The notes under the pieces were generated by a model. It had not been told where the DNA came from. It saw only the letters and a program-made list of their open reading frames with translations, and searched no databases. Shown piece by piece: positions 1-7,873 of a stretch of 64,000 nt of DNA. A program made the translations under genes and the position numbers. Source of the DNA: an uncultured Acetatifactor sp. (GTDB lineage: Bacteria > Bacillota > Clostridia > Lachnospirales > Lachnospiraceae); the NCBI GenBank assembly GCA_947625675.1, contig CANQPH010000005.1:28902-92901 (forward strand), given 5' to 3'. Position 1 is the first letter of the stretch. The number at the start of each line of letters is the position of its first letter.

Positions 1-2
1 AC

Positions 3-1052
3 GCCTTCCTGACGGAATCGGAAGGAGAATTCCTGCTGGAGCTGCACCGCTTCCCGTCTTTGAACTCCGTGGGAAGATTGCGGGTGAAGATTTCCGTGGA
101 CGGCTGCGCTCCCATGGTTCTGGAGTCTTTTTCCAATGACGAATGGAAAGGGAATTGGAGGAAAAACGTGCTCGACAACGTGGACCTGATCTGTCTGACT
201 CTGCCTTATCTGGGGAAGGGGGTGCATGAACTGGAGGTATCTGCCGTGGATCCTTATGTTGCCTTTTCCAGGATCCTCATATATACCAGGCCCCGCAAGG
301 AAAATAATCTGGCGGGTTTTGCAAGGAAGCAGGCGCTCCCGGAGAAGCTGGATATTCTCGCCTGGTGCGATGGGTTCTATGGCAGGATGGAGCTGGGGCC
401 CAGGCCGATTCAATATGTCCGCCCGGAAAGGGAAGAGACCTCTTTGTCCCTGGCCGGAAAAATCGTGTATCCAGCGGAATATGCCCCGGCCATAGATCCG
501 AGATGGTATTTGCGGCGGGGGGAAAAACCCTTTGAAGAGCGGCAGGGACGGATCTACATTGATATGGCCTGCGCTCTGGCGGGAAGCGCCTCTGCATGGA
601 TGGAGGGGACGGAAGAGGTGCAGTGGCGGCATTGCGCCGGAGAGTCCTTTGGAAGGAGCGGCCTGGCCCTGTACCTTCGCAAGAAGGACCAGCGCTGGAC
701 CAGGGAAGAAGAAGCACCGTCCCTCCATTATCGATTCCGATGCGAAGGAGGGGAGTATACCGTCTGGATGTTTTGCAAATTTGACCGCAAGGAAGAAGCC
801 TATTTCGGCGTCGGCCTGGATGAAAGGACTTTTCAGGCCCGGGAGTTGTATCGGGGCGGGAATCTTCATACTTATGAGGGAGAGCAGATCTGCAGATGGG
901 TGCCCCTTTTGAAATGTCAGGCGGAACCGGGGGAGCACGTCCTGCATATTTACAGCCTGGCTTCCGGCACCCGGTATGAGCGCCTGTTTTTGACCAAGGG
1001 GAACGGCTTTCCGCCGATGGACGGGGAATGGCGGGAAATGGTAACGGTTTAG
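3..1052 (+). CDS. Glycoside hydrolase family 115-like protein (xylan alpha-glucuronidase), C-terminal part; 5' end outside window
   Basis: Reading frame is open to the window edge (AFLTESEGEFLLELHRFPSLNSVGRLRVKISVDG...). The pattern SVGRLRVKISVDG...W..NV.DN...G.HELEVSAVDPYVAFSRILIYT followed by AGSASAWMEGTEEVQWRHCAGESFGRSGLALY resembles the GH115 C-terminal region. Confidence 0.6.
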   Translation, partial: AFLTESEGEFLLELHRFPSLNSVGRLRVKISVDGCAPMVLESFSNDEWKGNWRKNVLDNVDLICLTLPYLGKGVHELEVSAVDPYVAFSRILIYTRPRKENNLAGFARKQALPEKLDILAWCDGFYGRMELGPRPIQYVRPEREETSLSLAGKIVYPAEYAPAIDPRWYLRRGEKPFEERQGRIYIDMACALAGSASAWMEGTEEVQWRHCAGESFGRSGLALYLRKKDQRWTREEEAPSLHYRFRCEGGEYTVWMFCKFDRKEEAYFGVGLDERTFQARELYRGGNLHTYEGEQICRWVPLLKCQAEPGEHVLHIYSLASGTRYERLFLTKGNGFPPMDGEWREMVTV

Positions 1053-1103
1053 GAAATTATAAAGAAAATATTGTTGCAGGATGGAGAAAAGGAGAAAGAG
1101 AGC

Positions 1104-3557
1104 ATGCCCAGAACAGAACGAGAGATTATGACGGGATGGCGTTTCGCTTTTGTGCCGGCAAAGCCCAGGATGGCGAAGGATTGTGCGGAGGAAGGAACGG
1201 ACTGTCTGCTGCAGGAGCAGCTGCCCGGGGAGGAAGAATTCAGAGAAGTTTTTCTGCCCCATGACTGGGCGGTGGAACAGCCTTTTAAGCGCAGTATGGA
1301 GCAGGGGGAGCCCCAGGGGTTCCGGGATCGTTGGGGCGTGGGCTGGTATGAGAGAAAGCTTGCGATCCCGTCAAAAAAGCAGGGCTATCAGTATTTTTTG
1401 GACTTCGGCGGGATCTACGAAAACAGCAGCATTTGGGTGAACGGGGAATATGTGGGCGGCAGAAAATACGGCTATAGCTCTTTCCGGGTGGATATCACGG
1501 AGGCGGTCAGGGAAGGGGAAAATAAGCTGCTCATCAAAGTGGATAACACGCTTTCTCCCGTGGACCGGTGGTACAGCGGCTGTGGAATTTACCGCACCGT
1601 GAAGCTGATAGAGGTGGAGGACCGGCATCTGGATGCCTGGAAGGTACAGATACATACCGGAGTGGAAGGAAAGAAGGGCTGGGTCGAAATTGACGCAGGG
1701 GTGCGGGGAACCGTACAGGCTGTTTTGCGGGAAACCGGCGAAACGGGCGACCTGGTGGCGGAGGCTGTGGGAGCCGGGAACGGTTCAATCCGGCTGGAAG
1801 TGGAGAACCCTCATCTTTGGTCGGCGGGCACGCCCAATCTGTATCAGCTGGAATTGAGACTGCTGCAGGAAAAAGGACCGGCAGTGTGCGATGCGATATG
1901 TATGAAAATAGGAATCCGGGGAATTGCGTTCCGTCCGGGAGAAGGGATGTTGGTAAACGGGAGAAAAGAGCTTCTTAAGGGGGTATGCCTCCATCAGGAC
2001 GTGGGGATCCGGGGAAATGCGGCGAAAAAGGAGCTCTGGGCCAGACGTCTTGCGGATCTCAAGGAAATGGGCTGCAATGCCCTGCGGACGGCCCATCATA
2101 CTCCCTCTGCGGAGTTCCTGGATCTGTGCGATGAGATGGGTTTTTATGTATATGAGGAGTGCTTCGACAAATGGACGGGAGGATTGTACGGCCGATATTT
2201 TGAAAAGGAATGGGAGAAAGATGTGGAGGCCATGGTCCTGCGGGACCGCAACCGTCCCAGCGTCGTGATCTGGGGCGTGGGCAACGAAGTGGAATTCCAG
2301 GGCCAGGAAGCCATGCTGAGACGCCTGAAAATGTTGGTGGACAAGGTGAAAAGCATGGATGGGGAACGGCCCGTGACTTGCGCCATGAATCCCCATTTTA
2401 GCCGGGAAAGGAAGATAGACATCACACAGGTTAAGGACATCCAGAAGCTGGTGGACGAGGTCAGTCAAACGGAAATCTACGATAATGCGGAACGTGTGGA
2501 ACGCATTTGCAGAATCGGCGCATTGGTGGATATCCTGGCCTGCAATTATCAGGAACAATGGTATCCCATGATTCATGAAGCGATGCCGGATAAGTTGATC
2601 CTGGGAACGGAGGTGTATCAGTATTTCTGCGGTCATGTGGATCATATGCAGAATTATACCTTGCAAAATCCCTCTCTCGTGCCGGAACAATATGAGTATT
2701 GCATCGGCAGCATGATCTGGACGGGCTATGATTATCTGGGAGAATCCATGGGATATCCGGCGAAAGGCTGGGGCGGCGCCCTGATCCGCACGGATGGCAG
2801 CAGGAGGGCTTCTTATTATATCCTGAAAAGTTACTGGACCCGGGAGCCGATGCTGTATTTTGCCGTTATGGACTATTCTCTCAAAGACGAGGGGGTAAAA
2901 GAACACTGGGATCTGCCCATTTATGCCCATCACTGGCATTTCCCCCAATTTTCCAAGGTGGTGGTGCCCTATATGATCGCTACGAATTGTGAAAAAGTGG
3001 AGATTTTCGAGGGAGGCAGACAATTTAGCGCACCGGATCCGGCCGCCTGTCCGAACCGGCTCATCACGGGTTTCCTTCCTTATTATCCCGGCCGGATTCA
3101 GGTGGTGGGATATATTGGCGGAAAAGAAGTGTGCAGACAGGAACTGGTCACTCCGGGGCCTGCGGTGAAGCTTTGTTTTGAAGAACCAGAAGGAGCAAAG
3201 CTGCCTACGGTGTCCATGGCTCCCACGGTGGCCATGGCCCCCGCAGAAGAGGGGTATGAAATTCTCTTGCGGGCGACGGCTCGGGACGGGGAAGGAAATC
3301 CCTATTTCCGGGAAAGCTCCCTGGTGCGTTTCCGGGCGGAAGGCCCCATAGAAATTTTGGGCGTGGATAACGGCGACATCACTGGCAACGAACCTTATCA
3401 GGAAGACCAGATCCATATGTACCATGGCTGCGCCAGCGTCCTGGTGCGTTTGACGGGCAAGCCGGGCAGGGCGGTGGTGCGGGCCTTTGCGGAAGGAATG
3501 GTTCCGGGAGAGGTGGTTCTTTGCATCGGTGCCCATAACAATAGTGAAATATTGTAA
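1104..3557 (+). CDS. Glycoside hydrolase family 2 protein (beta-galactosidase/beta-glucuronidase-like)
   Basis: GH2 architecture: jelly-roll N-terminus (LDFGGIYENSSIWVNGEYVGGRKYGYSSFRVDIT), acid/base motif VVIWGVGNEVEF, nucleophile-region LILGTEVYQYF. ATG at 1104 has an upstream GGAGAAAGAG RBS. Confidence 0.88.
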   Translation: MPRTEREIMTGWRFAFVPAKPRMAKDCAEEGTDCLLQEQLPGEEEFREVFLPHDWAVEQPFKRSMEQGEPQGFRDRWGVGWYERKLAIPSKKQGYQYFLDFGGIYENSSIWVNGEYVGGRKYGYSSFRVDITEAVREGENKLLIKVDNTLSPVDRWYSGCGIYRTVKLIEVEDRHLDAWKVQIHTGVEGKKGWVEIDAGVRGTVQAVLRETGETGDLVAEAVGAGNGSIRLEVENPHLWSAGTPNLYQLELRLLQEKGPAVCDAICMKIGIRGIAFRPGEGMLVNGRKELLKGVCLHQDVGIRGNAAKKELWARRLADLKEMGCNALRTAHHTPSAEFLDLCDEMGFYVYEECFDKWTGGLYGRYFEKEWEKDVEAMVLRDRNRPSVVIWGVGNEVEFQGQEAMLRRLKMLVDKVKSMDGERPVTCAMNPHFSRERKIDITQVKDIQKLVDEVSQTEIYDNAERVERICRIGALVDILACNYQEQWYPMIHEAMPDKLILGTEVYQYFCGHVDHMQNYTLQNPSLVPEQYEYCIGSMIWTGYDYLGESMGYPAKGWGGALIRTDGSRRASYYILKSYWTREPMLYFAVMDYSLKDEGVKEHWDLPIYAHHWHFPQFSKVVVPYMIATNCEKVEIFEGGRQFSAPDPAACPNRLITGFLPYYPGRIQVVGYIGGKEVCRQELVTPGPAVKLCFEEPEGAKLPTVSMAPTVAMAPAEEGYEILLRATARDGEGNPYFRESSLVRFRAEGPIEILGVDNGDITGNEPYQEDQIHMYHGCASVLVRLTGKPGRAVVRAFAEGMVPGEVVLCIGAHNNSEIL

Positions 3558-3658
3558 CAGTTCAGCTGCTCCCTCAGCCGCCAGACATGATGGAAAATTC
3601 ATGCGAGCACGATTTTCCATCAAATCAGGCGGCTGGCTGAACTGTTACGAAATATTCA
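3545..3658. repeat. ~110-bp imperfect palindromic intergenic element overlapping the GH2 stop codon
   Basis: Outer arms GTAACAGTTCAGC (3554-3566) and GCTGAACTGTTAC. Inner arms CAGCCGCC/GGCGGCTG and GATGGAAAAT/ATTTTCCATC. Confidence 0.85.
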
Positions 3659-3816
3659 TTGTGCATATTTACGAAAATAATTCTGGGACTTGATTTTGAC
3701 TCCTGAAAAGTTTATCATATTCTTAAGAGTGTGCACGGGCACAAGGCGCAGGAATTCTGAGAGAACGCACAAAAAACCATGCCGGAATCGGTCGTCCTGC
3801 GCAGAAGGGAGAGAAT

Positions 3817-5286
3817 ATGTATTACATTGGAGTGGATCTGGGAACTTCCGCAGTGAAATTGCTGTTGATGGACAGCGAGGGGAAGATCTGCAACATCACA
3901 TCCAGGGAGTATCCCATTTATTTTCCCCATCCCGGCTGGTCTGAGCAGAAGCCGGAGGATTGGTGGGAACAGACCGTGGAGGGCATCAAGGATCTGATCC
4001 GGGACGTGGACAGGACCCAGGTGGCCGGTATCAGCTTCGGAGGACAGATGCACGGCCTGGTGATTCTGGACGAGGAGGATCGGGTGATCCGTCCGGCCCT
4101 GCTTTGGAACGATGGGAGAACTTATGAGGAATGCGATTATTTGAATGAAGTGATCGGCAAGGAGAAGCTGTCGGAATACACGGCCAACATTTCCTTTACG
4201 GGCTTTACGGCCCCCAAGATCCTCTGGGTGAGGAACAAGGAGCCGGAGAATTTCGCCAGGATCCGCAAGATCATGCTGCCCAAGGATTATATCGCTTACA
4301 AGCTGACGGGGGTGCACTGCACCGACGTGTCCGATGCTTCCGGGATGCTTCTGTTCGACGTGAAGAACCGCAGATGGTCCAGGGAAATGTGCGAGATCTG
4401 CGGGATCGCCGAGGATCAGCTGGCCACCTGCTATGAAAGCTATCAATGCGTGGGCACCGTGCTGCCGGAAATCGCCGATCTTCTGGGCATCCCCCATACC
4501 GTGAAGGTGGCGGCGGGGGCCGGGGACAATGCGGCGGCGGCCGTGGGAACCGGAACCGTGGGGGACAATATGTGCAACATCTCCCTGGGGACCAGCGGCA
4601 CCATCTTTATTTCTTCTAAAAAATTCGGAGTGGACAAGTACAACGCCCTGCATTCCTTCGCCCATGCGGACGGCAGCTATCATCTTATGGGATGCATGCT
4701 GAGCGCTGCTTCCTGCAACAAATGGTGGATGGACGATATCCTGGGAACCAGTGAATATGCGGCGGAACAGGCCTCCATCGCCAAACTGGGAGAGAATCAC
4801 GTGTACTTCCTGCCTTATCTGATGGGAGAGCGTTCTCCCCACAACAATCCCAACGCCAGGGCCACCTTTATCGGCATGACCATGGACACCACCCGGGCGG
4901 ACATGACCCAGGCGGTGCTGGAGGGCGTGGCCTTCGCCCTGAGAGACTCCCTGGAAGTGGCCAAGTCCCTGGGCATTGATCTGAAGCGTACCAAGATCTG
5001 CGGCGGCGGGGCCAAGAGCCCTCTTTGGAAGAAGATCATCGCCAACGTCCTGAACCTGAAGGTGGACGTGATCGAGAGCGAGGAAGGGCCGGCCATGGGC
5101 GGCGCCATGCTGGCGGCGGTGGCCTGCGGAGAATATGGAAGCGTGGAGGAGATTGCGGCCAAGGTCGTGAAGATCGTGGATACGGTGGAGCCGGATCCGG
5201 AACTGGTGGCGAAATATGATGCCAGATACTGTCAGTTCAAAGAAATTTATCCCGCCTGCAAACCTGTATTTGAAATTATCAAATAA
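3817..5286 (+). CDS. xylB: Xylulokinase (FGGY family carbohydrate kinase)
   Basis: MYYIGVDLGTSAVKLLLMD, GISFGGQMHGLV, AAGAGDNAAAAVGTG, ICGGGAKSPLWKKIIAN; about 489 aa. Confidence 0.93.
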   Translation: MYYIGVDLGTSAVKLLLMDSEGKICNITSREYPIYFPHPGWSEQKPEDWWEQTVEGIKDLIRDVDRTQVAGISFGGQMHGLVILDEEDRVIRPALLWNDGRTYEECDYLNEVIGKEKLSEYTANISFTGFTAPKILWVRNKEPENFARIRKIMLPKDYIAYKLTGVHCTDVSDASGMLLFDVKNRRWSREMCEICGIAEDQLATCYESYQCVGTVLPEIADLLGIPHTVKVAAGAGDNAAAAVGTGTVGDNMCNISLGTSGTIFISSKKFGVDKYNALHSFAHADGSYHLMGCMLSAASCNKWWMDDILGTSEYAAEQASIAKLGENHVYFLPYLMGERSPHNNPNARATFIGMTMDTTRADMTQAVLEGVAFALRDSLEVAKSLGIDLKRTKICGGGAKSPLWKKIIANVLNLKVDVIESEEGPAMGGAMLAAVACGEYGSVEEIAAKVVKIVDTVEPDPELVAKYDARYCQFKEIYPACKPVFEIIK

Positions 5287-5386
5287 GTATAGTATAATGT
5301 CGACAGGAAGGGCACCTGTCGACTTCTGAATTGAGTGTGCGCTGAAGCGCACGATAATCAATGTATAATAGAAGGAGACGAATCAA

Positions 5387-6049
5387 ATGAAAATTTATTC
5401 CGTAACGGATCCCGAGTTTCGTGCCTATGGAAGGATCGTGGACAACGTGGATTTCTCTGAGCTGGTACAGGCGTTGAAGACCACTCCCATTCCGGAGGGC
5501 GTGGCTTACGAACCCAGTGTGGAGGTGTTGGAAGCCACTTCCGCCCTGGAGGCCCTTTCCGCAGTGGTGTACGGCGAGATGCCCGTGCAGATCGGCTACT
5601 GCAACGGTCACAACAGCAAGCTCAACGCCCTGGAATATCACAGGGATTCCGAGATCAACGTGGCGGCCACGGACGCCGTCCTCATGCTGGGTTTAAAGAG
5701 CGAGGTGGAAGGGGATTTTACCTATGACACCGCCAAGGTGAAGGCCTTCCTGGTGCCTGCGGGAACCGCCGTGGAGGTATACGCCACCACCCTGCACTAT
5801 GCGCCCTGCGGCGTGGACGGACAGGGTTTCCAGGTGGCCATCGTTCTGCCAAGAGGGACCAATTATCCGCTGGCGAAGGCCCATGCGAAGACTGCCGGAG
5901 GCCAGGCGGCGAAGCTTGCGAATGGCGCCGCAGACGAGGATTCCCTGCTCACCGCCGTGAACAAATGGCTGATCGGCCATGCCGAAGGCGGCCTGGACGA
6001 GGGCTCCTTCCTGGGACTGAAGGGAGAGAACCTGGATCTTTATAAATAA
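5387..6049 (+). CDS. DUF4867 family protein (sugar-isomerase associated)
   Basis: MKIYSVTDPEFRAYGRIVDNVDFSELVQAL...; sits between xylB and an L-fucose/L-arabinose isomerase-family gene, a typical DUF4867 context. RBS GAAGGAG. Confidence 0.75.
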   Translation: MKIYSVTDPEFRAYGRIVDNVDFSELVQALKTTPIPEGVAYEPSVEVLEATSALEALSAVVYGEMPVQIGYCNGHNSKLNALEYHRDSEINVAATDAVLMLGLKSEVEGDFTYDTAKVKAFLVPAGTAVEVYATTLHYAPCGVDGQGFQVAIVLPRGTNYPLAKAHAKTAGGQAAKLANGAADEDSLLTAVNKWLIGHAEGGLDEGSFLGLKGENLDLYK

Positions 6050-6137
6050 GACGGATGAGCAGTTGGACGTCCGCAGAACCGGGCGTTTGTTTCCAGATAT
6101 TTTATTTTATCAAATCCAATAAAGGAGGAACAAGACA

Positions 6138-7622
6138 ATGAACAATTTACCACAAGTAAAGGTCGGCATCGTGGCGGTGAGCCGCGACTGTTTCCCGGAG
6201 AGCCTTTCCGTGAACAGAAGGAAAGCCCTGGTGGAGGCCTATGCCGGCAAGTATGGCATGGAGGGCATCTATGAATGTCCCGTCTGCATCGTGGAGAGCG
6301 AGATCCACATGGTGCAGGCCCTGGAGGACATCAAGGCCGCAGGCTGCAACGCCCTGTGCGTATATCTGGGCAACTTCGGTCCCGAAATTTCCGAGACCCT
6401 GTTGGCCAAGCATTTTGACGGCCCCGCCATGTTCATCGCCGCCGCCGAGGAATCCCAGAACGATCTGGTAGGCGGACGGGGAGACGCTTACTGCGGCATG
6501 CTGAACGCCAGCTACAACCTGAAGCTGCGCAACGTGACCGCCTACATCCCGGAGAACCCGGTGGGCACCGCCGCTGAATGTGCGGACAGGATCCATGAGT
6601 TCCTGCCCATCGCCAGAGCCATCATCGGCCTCCATGACCTGAAGATCATTTCCTTCGGTCCCAGACCCCTCAACTTCCTGGCCTGCAACGCCCCCATCAA
6701 GCAGCTGTACAACCTGGGCGTGGAGATCGAGGAGAATTCCGAGCTGGATCTGTTCGAAGCCTTCAACAAGCATGAAGGCGACGAGAGGATCCCGGCCAAG
6801 GTGAAGGAAATGGAAGAGGAACTGGGAAGCGGCAACTTAAAGCCCACCATCCTGCCCAAGCTGGCTCAGTATGAGCTGACACTTCTGGATTGGATCGAGG
6901 CCCATAAGGGATACCGCAAGTACGTGGCCATCGCCGGCAAGTGCTGGCCCGCTTTCCAGACCCAGTTCGGCTTCGTGCCCTGCTATGTGAACAGCCGCCT
7001 CACCGGCATGGGCATTCCCGTATCCTGTGAAGTGGATATTTACGGATGCTTGAGCGAGTTCATCGGCGCCTGCGTCAGCCAGGATGCGGTGACTCTGCTG
7101 GATATCAACAACACCGTGCCCGATGACATGTATGCGGAATCCATCCAAGGCAAGTTCCCTTATACCCACAGCGACACCTTCATGGGCTTCCACTGCGGCA
7201 ATACCTGCTCCAAGAAGCTGGCCTTCTGCAACATGAAGTACCAGATGATCATGGCCAGGACCCTGCCCGAGGAAGTGACTCAGGGAACCCTGGAGGGAGA
7301 CATTCTTCCCGGCGACATCACCTTCTACCGCCTGCAGTCTACTGCGGACAACAAGCTGCGGGCCTATATCGCCCAGGGCGAGATTCTTCCGGTGGCCACC
7401 AAGTCCTTCGGCGGCATCGGCGTGTTCGCTATCCCCGAGATGGGAAGGTTCTATCGTCACGTCCTGATCGAGAAGAATTATCCTCATCACGGCGCCGTGG
7501 CCTTCGGCCATTTCGGCAAGTCTTTGTATGAAGTGTTCAAGTACATAGGCGTGCCCGTGGAGGACCTGAATTACAACCAGCCCAAGTCCCTGCCTTATCC
7601 TACGGAGAATCCTTTCGCCTAA
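6138..7622 (+). CDS. L-fucose/L-arabinose isomerase family protein
   Basis: MNNLPQVKVGIVAVSRDCFPESLSVNRRKALVEAY... with the family-type C-terminal domain (DTFMGFHCGNTCSKKL..., HHGAVAFGHFGKSLYEVFKYIGV). AGGAGG RBS. Confidence 0.85.
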   Translation: MNNLPQVKVGIVAVSRDCFPESLSVNRRKALVEAYAGKYGMEGIYECPVCIVESEIHMVQALEDIKAAGCNALCVYLGNFGPEISETLLAKHFDGPAMFIAAAEESQNDLVGGRGDAYCGMLNASYNLKLRNVTAYIPENPVGTAAECADRIHEFLPIARAIIGLHDLKIISFGPRPLNFLACNAPIKQLYNLGVEIEENSELDLFEAFNKHEGDERIPAKVKEMEEELGSGNLKPTILPKLAQYELTLLDWIEAHKGYRKYVAIAGKCWPAFQTQFGFVPCYVNSRLTGMGIPVSCEVDIYGCLSEFIGACVSQDAVTLLDINNTVPDDMYAESIQGKFPYTHSDTFMGFHCGNTCSKKLAFCNMKYQMIMARTLPEEVTQGTLEGDILPGDITFYRLQSTADNKLRAYIAQGEILPVATKSFGGIGVFAIPEMGRFYRHVLIEKNYPHHGAVAFGHFGKSLYEVFKYIGVPVEDLNYNQPKSLPYPTENPFA

Positions 7623-7667
7623 GGGGATTTTGGAAGAACGGCATTGTAAAAGATAATCTTGCATAAA

Positions 7668-7713
7668 AAAGGAGGCGCTTGACGATTCAGATTGTCTTAA
7701 GCGCCTTCTTTGT
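7668..7713 (+). terminator. Rho-independent terminator after the isomerase gene
   Basis: AAGGAGGCGCTT gacgattcagattgtctt AAGCGCCTTCTTTG hairpin. Confidence 0.7.
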
Positions 7714-7873
7714 GCATGAGATTTCCCCATGCCGATCAAAAGAAGGGCTTGTTTTTATCGGGGGGATACATTATACTATAGGTTGAGCATAAAATGGAAT
7801 GTACGTTCTGTGCTGCGGCGAAAGGAACGTAGTGGCTGGCTCGGCTATTACAAACTAATATCATAAAAGAGAA

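Noticed and set aside
1785-3623. 612-aa minus-strand ORF antisense to the GH2 gene
   Set aside because: Shadow ORF with no recognisable motifs; plus-strand GH2 catalytic motifs are intact.
3715-5361. 548-aa minus-strand ORF antisense to xylB
   Set aside because: Shadow ORF; xylB is clear on the plus strand.
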